Source: Burkholderia latens (GTDB lineage: Bacteria; Pseudomonadota; Gammaproteobacteria; Burkholderiales; Burkholderiaceae). From it: 64,000 nucleotides of DNA. The translations under genes were made by a program, and so were the position numbers. Shown here piece after piece: positions 1 to 9,194 of the stretch. Below the pieces are notes generated by a model, which searched no databases, had not been told where the DNA came from, and saw nothing but the letters and a program-made list of their open reading frames with translations. Each line of letters starts with the position of its first letter. The first letter of the stretch is position 1. The stretch spans positions 1,426,001 through 1,490,000 of the forward strand of contig NZ_CP013438.1 of the NCBI RefSeq assembly GCF_001718795.1, given 5' to 3'.

Positions 1-1
1 G

Positions 2-139
2 GATGCGGTTCGCGACGCGTATCTGCGCGCGTTCTCCGGGTCGCTGCATGTGGTGTACCTGGCGGCGGCCGGCGTGATCGCGATCGCGTTCGTGCTTGCG
101 TGGTTCGTCGAGAGCGCGCCGTTGCGCAACCGGCGCTGA
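2..139 (+). CDS. C-terminal end of an MFS multidrug efflux transporter (partial)
   Basis: Only the last 45 codons are inside the window. They encode a short loop, one hydrophobic segment (about 17 residues, rich in A, V, I and F) and a basic tail ending in LRNRR before TGA. This matches the last membrane helix and cytoplasmic tail of a 14-helix EmrB/QacA-type MFS exporter. The family call is an inference from the shape of this tail; no diagnostic motif lies inside the window. It is convergent with the quinone oxidoreductase gene that follows. Confidence 0.5.
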   Translation, partial: DAVRDAYLRAFSGSLHVVYLAAAGVIAIAFVLAWFVESAPLRNRR

Positions 140-223
140 CCGTCTGCCGGCGGGCCGGCATCGGCGCGTCGTGGCGCCGTCCGCACTCCGATACCGCGTG
201 GGCGGCCGTCGCGCGCGCCATCG

Positions 224-1222
224 TCACGGCACCAGCACCACTGCGCCCGTCGTCTGCCGCGATTCCAGCAGCCGATGCGCATCGGCCGCCCGTTCGAGCG
301 GCAGCCGCGCACCGATTTCGACGTGCATGCCGCCCGCCAGCCGTTCGAGCGTCGCGCGCGCCGCCTCCCGGTAACCGTCGACGTCGCGCGCGATGAAGCC
401 GAGCACGCTCGGGCGCGCCAGCGCGATCGAGCGTGCCGGCCCCAGTTCGTCGAGATCGATCGTCTGACGAGTGCCGATCGCGGCCACCTGACCGATGCTC
501 GCGACCGTCCCGAACGGCCGGACCGCGCCCAGCGTGCGCATCAGCACGTCGCCGCCGATGCCGTCGATCGCGTAATCGACGCCGGCGCCGCCGCCGAACG
601 CGCGGGCCGCCGCCACGAAATCCGCCTCCCGGTAATCGACCACCGCTTCTGCGCCATGCGTGCGCACCAGCGCGGCCTTCGCGGCCGAGCCGACCGTACC
701 GATCACGCGCGCACCGAGCGCGCGCGCCCACTGCGTTGCCAGTAACCCGACACCGCCGGCCGCCGCATGCACGAGCACGGTATCGCCGGCGCTGACCTGA
801 CGCACGCGGTGCATCAGCATGAAGACCGTGATGCCCTTGAGCAGCCCGGCAGCGGCCACGTCGTCGCCGACGCCGTCGGGCACGGGCACTACGCGTTCCG
901 CGGGCACCGCGCGGAAGCTCGCGTAGCTGCCGGTCGGCAGTCCCGCATACGCGACGCGCTGCCCGGCCATAAGCGCCGTCACGCCGGCGCCGACGGCCTC
1001 CACCACGCCGACCGCCTCCACACCGAGCGTATCGGGCAGCGCCGGCAACGGATGCGCGCCGGTACGGAAATAGATGTCGACGAAATTCACGCCGACGGCG
1101 GTTTGCCGAATCAGCACCTCGCCGGCGCCGGGCGGCGCGACGGGCGCGTCGATCCGGCGCAGCACGCCGGCATCGCCGTAGCGGTCGATTCCGATGCGGA
1201 TGGCGGTAGCGGGTCGGGTCAT
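224..1222 (-). CDS. NADPH:quinone oxidoreductase / zinc-free alcohol dehydrogenase family protein
   Basis: A 332-residue medium-chain dehydrogenase/reductase. The N-terminal GroES-like half has the quinone-oxidoreductase signature GVNFVDIYFRTG, and the Rossmann half has HAAAGGVGLLATQWA for NADPH binding. The catalytic-zinc cysteines and histidines of true alcohol dehydrogenases are absent, as is usual for QOR-type enzymes, so reduction of quinones or reactive enals is the likely job. The ATG at 1222 was chosen over one 16 codons upstream because family members start close to the first beta strand (TAIRIGIDRYG). The gene is divergent from a LysR regulator that probably controls it. Confidence 0.85.
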   Translation of the reverse strand: MTRPATAIRIGIDRYGDAGVLRRIDAPVAPPGAGEVLIRQTAVGVNFVDIYFRTGAHPLPALPDTLGVEAVGVVEAVGAGVTALMAGQRVAYAGLPTGSYASFRAVPAERVVPVPDGVGDDVAAAGLLKGITVFMLMHRVRQVSAGDTVLVHAAAGGVGLLATQWARALGARVIGTVGSAAKAALVRTHGAEAVVDYREADFVAAARAFGGGAGVDYAIDGIGGDVLMRTLGAVRPFGTVASIGQVAAIGTRQTIDLDELGPARSIALARPSVLGFIARDVDGYREAARATLERLAGGMHVEIGARLPLERAADAHRLLESRQTTGAVVLVP

Positions 1223-1249
1223 GACGTTCCTCGCAATCGAATGAAGTGA

Positions 1250-1267
1250 CACGATCATCCCATCGTG
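1250..1267. promoter_or_regulatory. Inverted repeat CACGAT-N6-ATCGTG between divergent genes, candidate LysR operator
   Basis: Perfect 6-bp arms separated by 6 bp lie in the 83-bp gap between the quinone oxidoreductase start (1222) and the LysR start (1306). LysR regulators usually bind such interrupted palindromes in divergent promoters. The assignment rests on position only. Confidence 0.35.
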
Positions 1268-1305
1268 CATAATCGATCGGAATTCCCGTTACGCGCCCAT
1301 CTACT

Positions 1306-2262
1306 GTGCAAATTTCGACCGATTCGACGCCTGGCTCCGGTCAACCGGCGAGCTGGGACGATCTCCGCTATTTCCTCGCCGTGATGCGCGGCGGCAGCCT
1401 GTCGGCGGCGGCGCGCGCGCTGCAGGTTCAGCATTCGACAGTCGCCCGGCGCATCGACGCGCTCGAATCGGCGCTTGGCATCCGGCTGTTCGACCGGCTG
1501 CCGCGCGGCTGGCCGCCGACCGACGAAGGGCTGCATCTCGCCGAGCATGCAGGCCGCGTCGAAGCGGACGTGCATGCGTTCGCGCGCGCCGCGCAGGGAG
1601 CGGCGACGCTCGACGGCGTCGTGCGCGTGTCGGCGTCGCCGGTATTCGCGAGCCACTTCCTCGCGCCGCGGCTCGCCCGCGCGCAACGCGCGTGGCCCAC
1701 GCTGCGGATCGACCTGCTGGGCGAGATGCACGCGGCCAATCTGTACGCGCGCGAAGCCGATCTCGCGGTGCGGCTGTCGCGGCCGAGCGAAGCGGGGCTC
1801 GCCGCACGCCGGCTCGGCACGATGCGCTTCGCGCTGTGCGCGTCACCCGACTGGGCCGCCGCGCCGCCCGACACGTGGGCGTTCGTCGGCTACGACGACG
1901 CGCTCGCGCAAATGCCGCAACAGCAGTGGCTAGAACGCTTCGCGGCCGGCGGTCGCTTTGCGTTCATCGCGAACGATCTGGCCGCGCTGCATCGTGCATG
2001 CATCGCCGGTGCGGGAATCGCGCTGCTGCCGCGCTTTCTCGTCGACGTTCCGGCCACGTCCCTGGGCTCGGATACGCCCGCTCCTGCCGGTGCGCCGGTT
2101 GCGGCCGCCGCCGGGCTCGTCGAACTGACGTCCGTGCCGCGTTGCGACATCGAGCGGGAGATCTGGCTCGTCGTCCACCCGGACGTGCGGCGCTCGCCGC
2201 GCGTGCAGCGCGTCGCCGATGCGATCGCTGACGCGGTACGCGACGCGGACGGCCATCTGTAA
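1306..2262 (+). CDS. LysR family transcriptional regulator
   Basis: 318 residues. Residues about 18-75 form the winged helix-turn-helix: WDDLRYFLAVMRGGSLSAAA, then a recognition helix in STVARRIDALE. The rest is a periplasmic-binding-protein-like effector domain containing GIALLPRFL. The start is GTG at 1306. It is transcribed away from the quinone oxidoreductase gene across an 83-bp gap that holds an inverted repeat, so it probably regulates that gene and itself. The inducer cannot be read from the sequence. Confidence 0.88.
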   Translation: MQISTDSTPGSGQPASWDDLRYFLAVMRGGSLSAAARALQVQHSTVARRIDALESALGIRLFDRLPRGWPPTDEGLHLAEHAGRVEADVHAFARAAQGAATLDGVVRVSASPVFASHFLAPRLARAQRAWPTLRIDLLGEMHAANLYAREADLAVRLSRPSEAGLAARRLGTMRFALCASPDWAAAPPDTWAFVGYDDALAQMPQQQWLERFAAGGRFAFIANDLAALHRACIAGAGIALLPRFLVDVPATSLGSDTPAPAGAPVAAAAGLVELTSVPRCDIEREIWLVVHPDVRRSPRVQRVADAIADAVRDADGHL

Positions 2263-2342
2263 GCCAGCCGGCGCCGCACACGTCTTTACCGCGCCGCCCC
2301 GCGCCCGGCATAGTAGCGATTTCCTTCACCCGCTCCGCTGCC

Positions 2343-2903
2343 ATGCCTGCCACCCCCGACTGCGTCGTCCGCGACGCCACCGACGCCGATCTCGACGCCA
2401 TTCACGCGATCTACGCGCACCATGTGCGCCACAGCGTCGCGTCGTTCGAGGAGATACCGCCCGACGTCGACGAACTGCGCGCGCGCCGCGCCGCGGTGCT
2501 GCGCGACGGGCTGCCTTATCTGGTCGCCGAGTGCGACGGCCGCGTGGCCGGGTACGCCTATGCCACCCCGTATCGCACCCGCAGCGCGTACCGCCACACG
2601 ATCGAGGATTCGATCTACATCGACGATGCGCAGCGCGGCCGCGGCATCGGCCGCGCGCTGCTGGCGGCGCTGATCGCACGGTGCGACGCCGGCCCGTGGC
2701 GGCAGATGGTCGCGGTGATCGCCGACGGCGGCACCGGCGGGTCAACGTCGCTGCATCGCGCGTTCGGGTTCGAACCGGCCGGCATGCTGAAAGCGGTCGG
2801 TTTCAAGCACGGCCGCTGGATCGATACCGCACTGATGCAGCGCGCGCTCGGCGACGGCGCACGCACGCTCCCCGCGTCGCCCGAGCCTGTCGCGTCGCGC
2901 TAG
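2343..2903 (+). CDS. GNAT N-acetyltransferase, phosphinothricin acetyltransferase-like
   Basis: 186 residues, close to the size of Pat/Bar enzymes. It starts with RDATDADLDAIHAIYAHHV, has SFEEIPPD, the acetyl-CoA-binding loop QRGRGIGRALLAALI, and a C-terminal HRAFGFEPAGMLKAVGFKHG that matches the end of the phosphinothricin/methionine-sulfone acetyltransferase group. It probably transfers acetyl from acetyl-CoA to a small amino-acid-like amine. The MerR gene starts 9 bp downstream, so the two may be cotranscribed. The actual substrate is not known. Confidence 0.82.
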   Translation: MPATPDCVVRDATDADLDAIHAIYAHHVRHSVASFEEIPPDVDELRARRAAVLRDGLPYLVAECDGRVAGYAYATPYRTRSAYRHTIEDSIYIDDAQRGRGIGRALLAALIARCDAGPWRQMVAVIADGGTGGSTSLHRAFGFEPAGMLKAVGFKHGRWIDTALMQRALGDGARTLPASPEPVASR

Positions 2904-2912
2904 AATGGCCGC

Positions 2913-3752
2913 ATGTCAAAACAGACTCGAACCATGCCTGACGAGGCCGCAGCGGAATCCCGCAACGAGTACACGGTCGACGAACTCGCGCGCGTGTCCG
3001 ACACGACCGTGCGCAACGTCCGCGCGTACCAGGACCGCGGGCTGCTGGCGCCGCCCGAAAAGCGCGGGCGCGTCGGCATCTACGACGACACGCACGTCGC
3101 GCGCCTGAAGCTGATCAATCACCTGCTCGCACGCGGCTACACGCTGTCGAACATCCAGGACCTGATCAAGGCGATCGACGAAGGCCATGACCTGCGCTCG
3201 ATCCTCGGGCTGGAAACCGCGATCGGCGGCCGCTGGTCGCACGAACTGCCGAAGACCTATTCGCTCGCGGCGCTCGCGCAAATGTTCGGGCCGCAGACCG
3301 CGTCGCAACTGTCGCGTGTCACCGAGCTGGGGCTGCTGGAGCGGCACGGTCTGTCGTTCGTCGCGAAAAGCCCCGCGCTGCTCGAAGCGGCGGCCGCGAT
3401 GACGAAGGAAGGCATTCCGCCGCGCGAACTGCTCGACGTGATCAGCCTCGCACGGCCGCACTTCGACGCGATCGCGCGGCTGCTCGTCGATCTCGTCGTG
3501 AAGCGGCTCGACCGTTACGACGAAGGCACGCTGCCGCCGGTGACCGACGTGCCGGCGCTCGTCGATGCGATCTGGCGCCTGCGCCCGCTCGCGGCCGTGT
3601 TCGTCGAAGGCGAGACGAACCGCGCGCTGGAGAATGCGGCGAGCGCGTATCTGGGCGGCCGCGTCGCGACGATCCTCGACAAGAAGCTCAGTGACGAAGC
3701 GGCGCGGCAGGCCGGTGCGCCCGACACACACCGCAACGGCGACGAACGATAG
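2913..3752 (+). CDS. MerR family transcriptional regulator
   Basis: 279 residues. The MerR DNA-binding domain occupies residues about 18-90: EYTVDELARVSDTTVRNVRAYQDRGLLAPP followed by GRVGIYDDTHVARLKLI. The long C-terminal region (KTYSLAALAQMFGPQTASQLSRVTELG) is a second helical domain typical of large MerR proteins without metal-binding cysteines. Translation could also start at the ATG seven codons in. It follows the acetyltransferase gene by 9 bp. Its target is unknown. Confidence 0.85.
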   Translation: MSKQTRTMPDEAAAESRNEYTVDELARVSDTTVRNVRAYQDRGLLAPPEKRGRVGIYDDTHVARLKLINHLLARGYTLSNIQDLIKAIDEGHDLRSILGLETAIGGRWSHELPKTYSLAALAQMFGPQTASQLSRVTELGLLERHGLSFVAKSPALLEAAAAMTKEGIPPRELLDVISLARPHFDAIARLLVDLVVKRLDRYDEGTLPPVTDVPALVDAIWRLRPLAAVFVEGETNRALENAASAYLGGRVATILDKKLSDEAARQAGAPDTHRNGDER

Positions 3753-3875
3753 GATCGCCGCCGTCATATTCATATCGGCAATGCTTCGTTTGCGGGCCTG
3801 AGCGCCCATGCGACGATTCTTCCAACCGAGCGGCGTCTGCCGTTCTCCGAAGACATTTCGCATGGAGTCCGTTCG

Positions 3876-4856
3876 ATGATTCGTTTCGCCCGCTGGATTA
3901 CCCGCCTTGCCGCGACCGTGCTCGTCGCCGCCACCGCCACGTCGGCGTTCGCGCAGGGCAGCCCCGACAAGCTCGTACGCATCGGCTACCAGAAAGCCGG
4001 CCTGCTGGCGGTCGTCAAGACGCAAGGCGCGCTGGAGGCGCGGCTCAAGCCGCTCGGCTACGACGTCCAGTGGTTCGAATTCCCGGCGGGCCCGCAACTG
4101 CTCGAGGCGCTGAACGCGAACAGCATCGATTTCGGCTACACGGGCGCGCCGCCGCCGGTGTTCGCGCAGGCGGCCGGCGTGCGCTTCGTGTACGTCGCCG
4201 CGGAGCCGCCGTCGCCGCACAACGAAGCCATCTTCGTGAAGGCCGATTCGCCGATCCGCTCGCTCGCCGACCTGCGCGGCAAGAAGGTCGTGTTGCAGAA
4301 GGGTTCGAGCGCGAACTACCTGCTGCTCGAAGCGCTGAAGAAGGCGGGAGTGCGCTACGACGAGATCCGGCCCGTCTACCTGCCGCCCGCGGACGCGCGC
4401 GCCGCGTTCGAAAGCGGCAACGTCGACGCGTGGGCCGTCTGGGATCCGTATTACGCGGCCGCCCAGAATTCGCTGAAAATCCGCACGCTGTCCGACTACA
4501 CGGGGCTCACGCCCGCCAACAACTTCTACGAGGCGACGCGCGCGTTCGCCGAGCATCATGCCGACGTGGTCGGCGCGATCGTAAAGCAGTTGCGCGAGAC
4601 GGGCCTGTGGGTCAACGGGCATCCGGCCGAAACGGCCGCGCTGATCGCACCGAAGGTCGGCTTGCCGCTGCCGCTGGTCGAAACGTGGATCAAACGCGTG
4701 CCGTTCGGCGCGGTGCCGGTCGACGAGAAAATCGTCGCAGTTCAGCAAGGCGTCGCCGATGCGTTTTACGCCGCGAATCTGATTCCGCGCAAGCTGAACG
4801 TCGCGGAGAACGCGTGGACCGACAAAAGCGTCGCGAGCGCGCTGGCCGCGAAGTAA
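3876..4856 (+). CDS. Aliphatic sulfonate ABC transporter substrate-binding protein (SsuA type)
   Basis: 326 residues with a signal peptide cleaved near SAFAQG (residues 25-27). The mature protein starts DKLVRIGYQKAG, has FPAGPQLLEALNANSIDFGYTG and DAWAVWDPYYAAAQ; these are family features of periplasmic binding proteins for sulfonates. In intact ssu operons it delivers alkanesulfonates to the SsuBC transporter, and SsuD desulfonates them. Here no permease, ATPase or monooxygenase lies beside it, so it is an orphan that may use a transporter encoded elsewhere. A rho-independent terminator follows directly. Confidence 0.85.
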   Translation: MIRFARWITRLAATVLVAATATSAFAQGSPDKLVRIGYQKAGLLAVVKTQGALEARLKPLGYDVQWFEFPAGPQLLEALNANSIDFGYTGAPPPVFAQAAGVRFVYVAAEPPSPHNEAIFVKADSPIRSLADLRGKKVVLQKGSSANYLLLEALKKAGVRYDEIRPVYLPPADARAAFESGNVDAWAVWDPYYAAAQNSLKIRTLSDYTGLTPANNFYEATRAFAEHHADVVGAIVKQLRETGLWVNGHPAETAALIAPKVGLPLPLVETWIKRVPFGAVPVDEKIVAVQQGVADAFYAANLIPRKLNVAENAWTDKSVASALAAK

Positions 4857-4883
4857 CGGCGGTCGCGCACGTGCTGAAAGGAC

Positions 4884-4918
4884 AAGGCCGACGGGCGCGC
4901 TGCTCGTCGGCCTTTTCG
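4884..4918 (+). terminator. Rho-independent terminator after the SsuA-type gene
   Basis: AAGGCCGAC and GTCGGCCTT form a perfect 9-bp stem around a GC-rich 13-nt loop, followed by TTTTCG. It sits 28 bp after the stop codon of the binding-protein gene. Confidence 0.75.
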
Positions 4919-5142
4919 TTGCCGCGGGAATGGCAGGAAACGCGAAATGAACGGGCACCGTTCGCCGCAACGTGCGCCCGCGGTCGGCAGCTTCGACGCG
5001 CGCGTGCGAATGCGCGCCGCCGAATCCCCTCCCGCCGGCTCGCTGAAAAAAATTTGCCGCGCTTGTCGATTTTGTCCGTGTTCATCCGTCGACAGGAATA
5101 GTGGCGGCAATCGTGCTGCCGCGACACGCAAAGGACAAAACG

Positions 5143-5556
5143 ATGAGCAAGAAGATCTTCGTCAACCTGCCGGTAACCGACCTGAAGCGTTCGAAAGCGT
5201 TCTACGAGGCAGTCGGCGCGGTCAACAACCCCGCCTTCAGCGACCACACCGCCGCGTGCATGGTGTTCTCCGAGACGATCTTCGCGATGCTGCTCACGCA
5301 CGACAAGTGGCGCCAGTTCACCGGCAAGCGGATCGTCGATGCGCATGCGGACGCGCAGGTGCTGCTGTGCCTGTCGGCCGACAGCCGAAGCGAAGTGTCG
5401 ACACTCGTCGACCGCGCGAGCGGCGCGGGCGGACGCGCGGACCCCACACCCGTACAGGACTTCGGCTTCATGTACGGCCGCAGCTTCGAGGATCCGGACG
5501 GACACATCTGGGAAGTGATGTGGATGGATCCCGAGGCCGCCCCGCCGCACGGTTGA
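5143..5556 (+). CDS. VOC family (glyoxalase-like) protein
   Basis: 137 residues, single vicinal-oxygen-chelate domain: KIFVNLPVTDLKRSKAFYEAVG at the N-terminus and FEDPDGHIWEVMWMDPE at the C-terminus, the latter holding a candidate metal-ligand glutamate. Members act as lactoylglutathione-lyase-like or resistance proteins; the substrate is unknown. The ATG at 5143 was chosen because AAAGGA lies 7-12 bases upstream; an in-frame GTG at 5101 would add residues not seen in the family. It is a single-gene unit. Confidence 0.8.
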   Translation: MSKKIFVNLPVTDLKRSKAFYEAVGAVNNPAFSDHTAACMVFSETIFAMLLTHDKWRQFTGKRIVDAHADAQVLLCLSADSRSEVSTLVDRASGAGGRADPTPVQDFGFMYGRSFEDPDGHIWEVMWMDPEAAPPHG

Positions 5557-5735
5557 GCGCACCTGCACCGCGCATGCGTCGCGCGCGAGCATTCACGCGC
5601 GGCGGCATCGTCTCCGCCGCCGACTAGAAGGATTCGCCGGTTTTCGGGCGCCCGTTCTTCCGGATAATGGCCTGCACCCGCGCCGTCGCCGGCGCGCCGT
5701 CCATCGCAGAGAAAAACAATCCGGAGACCCTCGCG

Positions 5736-6407
5736 TTGATCGCCACGCTTCCCGCCACCTATCGCCGGCTCTGGCCGCTCGCCGTCGCGGCCGCGCTGCT
5801 GTACGGACTGTCGCTCGTCGCTGCGCCCTATCCCGGCCAGGCCGCCGCGAAGGCCGCGATGGGCATCCTGCTGCTCGCGGCCTGCAGCACCTGCGCGGCC
5901 CCGCGCGAACGCGCGTGGCTGTGCGCGGCGCTCGCTGCGGCCGTGCTCGGCGACGTGCTGCTCGCCCTGCCAGACTGGCCGCTGTCGTTTGTGCTGGGTC
6001 TCGGTGCATTCCTGCTCACGCACCTGTGCTACTGCGCGATCTTTGTCCGCTGGCGCGCGCGTCCGCATGGCTGGCGCATCGTCGCGCTGATCGGCCTGTG
6101 GATCGCCGCACCGGCGTTCTACGCGGCATTCCTTCCGCACCTCGGCGAGTTGCTCGTGCCCGTCGCGGTCTACATGCTCGTGTTGTGCGCCATGGCCAGC
6201 TTCGCGCTCGCCGCCCGCACACGCAGCCCGCTGATAGCCGCCGGCAGCCTGGTCTTCGTCGGCTCCGACACGCTGATCGGCGTCGGCCGATTTCTCGGCG
6301 CCTTGCCCGGCATCGACTATCTGATCTGGGCCCTGTACGCGCTCGCGCAGGTCACGATCGTCGCCGGGGTTTTCCATGAGACGGCGGCCCGTTCAATCGG
6401 TCCCTGA
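5736..6407 (+). CDS. YhhN-like integral membrane protein (lysoplasmalogenase family)
   Basis: About 223 residues, almost wholly hydrophobic with roughly eight membrane segments. Typical YhhN features are visible: AKAAMGILLLAA, AALAAAVLGDVLLALP (GD in a helix), and the end segment IDYLIWALYALAQVTIVAG. YhhN/TMEM86 relatives hydrolyse the vinyl-ether bond of lysoplasmalogens, although the bacterial role is unclear. The TTG at 5736 is preferred because CCGGAG lies 9 bases before it; an in-frame ATG at 5667 would add 23 non-conserved residues and has no clear ribosome site. Confidence 0.72.
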   Translation: MIATLPATYRRLWPLAVAAALLYGLSLVAAPYPGQAAAKAAMGILLLAACSTCAAPRERAWLCAALAAAVLGDVLLALPDWPLSFVLGLGAFLLTHLCYCAIFVRWRARPHGWRIVALIGLWIAAPAFYAAFLPHLGELLVPVAVYMLVLCAMASFALAARTRSPLIAAGSLVFVGSDTLIGVGRFLGALPGIDYLIWALYALAQVTIVAGVFHETAARSIGP

Positions 6408-6601
6408 TTGTGTTTCAAACGGGCGGCCGCGCGCCGGCGGTCGGATCCCTATTCCTCGACGCCCTGCCGACGCGGCATTCCGGGCATTCCGCAATGCGGA
6501 AACCATGCCGTTCCAAACCCCGCTCCGCCTTTTCCCGCGCGGCTTCCGGCCCTTAGAGCGCCGCTTCTAGGCTCTTGCGGTTTCCGGGTTCACCTACTAT
6601 C

Positions 6602-6621
6602 GTTACATCGAACAATGTAAC
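6602..6621. promoter_or_regulatory. Palindrome GTTACAT-N6-ATGTAAC, candidate operator of the monooxygenase operon
   Basis: Perfect 7-bp arms with a 6-bp spacer lie 33 bp upstream of the monooxygenase start, just after a TACTAT hexamer (6595-6600) that could be a -10 element. A 20-bp palindrome at that place is typical of a TetR-type repressor site. No regulator gene adjoins the operon, so the binding protein must be encoded elsewhere. Confidence 0.5.
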
Positions 6622-6653
6622 ATTCAAAAATGAGCCAAATCGGAGACACCCGG

Positions 6654-8237
6654 ATGAATGCTCGCACGTTGCCTTTCGGCCCGCCCGACCATGACGGCCC
6701 GGACGAAGCCATCGACATCGCCATCATCGGCACCGGCTTCGCCGGCCTCGGGATGGCCATCCGCCTGCGACAGACAGGCGTCACCGACTTCGTCGTCCTC
6801 GAGAAGGCCGCGTCGGTCGGCGGCACGTGGCGCGACAACCATTACCCCGGGTGTGCATGCGACGTGCAATCGCACGTCTATTCGTTCTCGTTCGCGCCGA
6901 ACCCGCGCTGGACGCGCATGTTCGCGCCGCAGCCGGAAATCCGCGCGTATCTGGAAGACTGCGTGCAACGCTTCGGCATCGGGCCGCACCTGCGCCTGAA
7001 CCATGAACTGCAGCGTGCCGAATACGACGAGGCCGCACAACGCTGGCGCCTCTCGTTCGCGAACGGCAAGCGGCTGTCGGCGCGCGTGCTGGTGTCGGGG
7101 ATGGGCGGCCTGTCACGCGCCGCGCTGCCGGCGATTCCCGGCGTCGAGACGTTCAAGGGCCGCGCGTTCCATTCGCAGCAGTGGGATCACGACTATCCGC
7201 TTGAAGGCAAGCGCGTTGCGGTGATCGGCACCGGCGCGAGCGCGATCCAGTTCGTGCCGCAGATCGCGCCGCGCGTGAAGTCGCTCGCGCTGTTCCAGCG
7301 CACGCCGCCGTGGATCATGCCGAAGCCCGACCGCAACCTCACGCGCTTCGAGAAATGGCTGTTCCGCACGCTGCCGTTCACGCAGAAGGCGGTGCGCGGC
7401 GGCATCTACTGGATGCTCGAATCGCGCGTGCTCGGCTTCGCGATCCATCCGTCGCTGATGAAGAACGTGCAGAAGCTCGCGCTGCGCCATATCCGCAAGC
7501 AGATTCCCGATCCGGAGCTGCGCAAGGTCGTCACGCCGAACTACACGCTCGGCTGCAAACGCGTGCTGATCTCGAACGACTATTACCCGGCGCTGTCGCG
7601 CAAGAACGTCGACGTGATCACGACCAGCATCGACCGTATCGAAGCCGACGCGGTCGTGACAACCGACGGCAGGCGCCATGAAGTCGATTGCCTGATATAC
7701 GGCACCGGCTTCCAGGTCGCCGATCCGTATCCGCGCGGCGCCATCGTCGGCCGCGGCGGGCTTGACATCGTCGATGCGTGGCGCGACGGCGCGCATGCGT
7801 ATCTCGGCACGACGCTGCCCGGCTATCCGAACTTCTTCATGATCGTCGGCCCGAACACGGGGCTGGGCCACAACTCGATGGTGTTCATGATCGAGTCGCA
7901 GATCGAATACATCCTCGGCGCGCTGCAGGCGATGCATCGCGAACGCGCGGATGCGATCGAGGTGCGCCCGCTCGTCGAGGCGCAGTACAACAACGACCTG
8001 CAGCGCAAGCTGAAGAAGGCGATCTGGTCGACGGGCGGCTGCAAGAGCTGGTATCTCGATCCGCGCACCGGCAAGAACACGACGCTATGGCCGGGCTTCA
8101 CGTGGCGCTTCCGCCAGGCGACCGCGCACTTCTCGATCGCCGACTACCACGCGTATCGCGCACCGCGCCACGACACGACCGCACGGCCCGCCAGCACGCC
8201 TGCCGCTTCCCCGACCCGTTCCGCCGAAGCGGCCTGA
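6654..8237 (+). CDS. Flavin-containing monooxygenase, Baeyer-Villiger type
   Basis: 527 residues. The FAD-binding Rossmann loop GTGFAGLG is at residues 26-33, the Baeyer-Villiger fingerprint-like FKGRAFHSQQWD at 167-178 (D replaces the usual final P), and the NADPH loop GTGASAIQ at 192. Such enzymes insert oxygen into ketones or oxidise soft nucleophiles using NADPH and O2. The ATG at 6654 is preferred because CGGAG lies 8 bases upstream; an earlier ATG at 6630 lacks a ribosome site. It is the first gene of a four-gene operon whose make-up resembles the mycobacterial mymA region (monooxygenase, SDR, hydrolase). Confidence 0.9.
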   Translation: MNARTLPFGPPDHDGPDEAIDIAIIGTGFAGLGMAIRLRQTGVTDFVVLEKAASVGGTWRDNHYPGCACDVQSHVYSFSFAPNPRWTRMFAPQPEIRAYLEDCVQRFGIGPHLRLNHELQRAEYDEAAQRWRLSFANGKRLSARVLVSGMGGLSRAALPAIPGVETFKGRAFHSQQWDHDYPLEGKRVAVIGTGASAIQFVPQIAPRVKSLALFQRTPPWIMPKPDRNLTRFEKWLFRTLPFTQKAVRGGIYWMLESRVLGFAIHPSLMKNVQKLALRHIRKQIPDPELRKVVTPNYTLGCKRVLISNDYYPALSRKNVDVITTSIDRIEADAVVTTDGRRHEVDCLIYGTGFQVADPYPRGAIVGRGGLDIVDAWRDGAHAYLGTTLPGYPNFFMIVGPNTGLGHNSMVFMIESQIEYILGALQAMHRERADAIEVRPLVEAQYNNDLQRKLKKAIWSTGGCKSWYLDPRTGKNTTLWPGFTWRFRQATAHFSIADYHAYRAPRHDTTARPASTPAASPTRSAEAA

Positions 8238-8258
8238 GCCACACAAGGAGCCATCGAC

Positions 8259-9194
8259 ATGAGAGATTTCGCCAACAAGGTCGCCGCGATCACGGGCGCA
8301 GGCTCGGGCATGGGCCGCGCGCTCGCGGTACAGCTCGCGCAGGCCGGCTGCCACGTGTCGCTCGCCGACAAGAACGGCGTCGGCCTCGCCGAAACCGAAC
8401 GGATCGTGCGCGCGATCTCGCCAAAGGTGCGCGTATCGACACGCGTGCTCGACGTCGGCGATCGCGACGCGATGTTCGCGTGGGCCGACGACACCGCGAA
8501 AGAACACGGCAAGGTCAATCTGATCTTCAACAACGCGGGCGTCGCGCTGTCGAGCACGATCGAAGGAATGGACTACGGCGATCTCGAGTGGATCGTGAAC
8601 ATCAACTTCTGGGGCGTCGTGCACGGCACGAAGGCGTTCCTGCCGCATCTGAAGGCGTCGGGCGAAGGCCACGTGATCAACACGTCGAGCATCTTCGGGA
8701 TCTTCGCGCAGCCCGGGATGAGCGGCTACAACGCGACCAAGTTCGCGGTGCGCGGCTTCACCGAATCGCTGCGCCAGGAACTCGACATGATGAAGTGCGG
8801 CGTATCGGCCATATGCGTGCACCCGGGCGGCATCCGCACGAACATCGCGCAGTCGAGCCGCGTCGCGAAGAACATGGTCGGCTTCATCGTCGAGAGCGAG
8901 CAGCAAGGCAAGGACAGCTTCGAGAAGTTCTTCATCACGACCGCGGACGACGCCGCGCGCACGATTCTCGCCGGCGTGCGCAGGAACAAGCGCCGCGTGC
9001 TGATCGGCCGCGATGCGAAGGCCGCCGACTGGATGGCGCGCGTGCTGCCGGCCGCATACCAGGCGCTCGTCGTGCTGGCAACGCGCCGCGAGGCCGCAAA
9101 GGCCCGCCGCGCGGCCGCCCGCTACGGCGCGCCGCCGGCGGCGCCGCTGCAAGCAACGTACAACAACGCAGGCAATCAGGGAGAACAATCATGA
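8259..9194 (+). CDS. Short-chain dehydrogenase/reductase
   Basis: 311 residues, classical SDR with a C-terminal extension. The cofactor loop TGAGSGMG is near residue 12, NNAG near 90, and the catalytic set is S144, Y157 and K161 (SGYNATK). It starts 21 bp after the monooxygenase with AAGGAG in front, and its stop overlaps the next start by ATGA. In this operon it could make the ketone oxidised by the Baeyer-Villiger enzyme or oxidise the alcohol released by ester hydrolysis; this order is an inference. Confidence 0.9.
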   Translation: MRDFANKVAAITGAGSGMGRALAVQLAQAGCHVSLADKNGVGLAETERIVRAISPKVRVSTRVLDVGDRDAMFAWADDTAKEHGKVNLIFNNAGVALSSTIEGMDYGDLEWIVNINFWGVVHGTKAFLPHLKASGEGHVINTSSIFGIFAQPGMSGYNATKFAVRGFTESLRQELDMMKCGVSAICVHPGGIRTNIAQSSRVAKNMVGFIVESEQQGKDSFEKFFITTADDAARTILAGVRRNKRRVLIGRDAKAADWMARVLPAAYQALVVLATRREAAKARRAAARYGAPPAAPLQATYNNAGNQGEQS

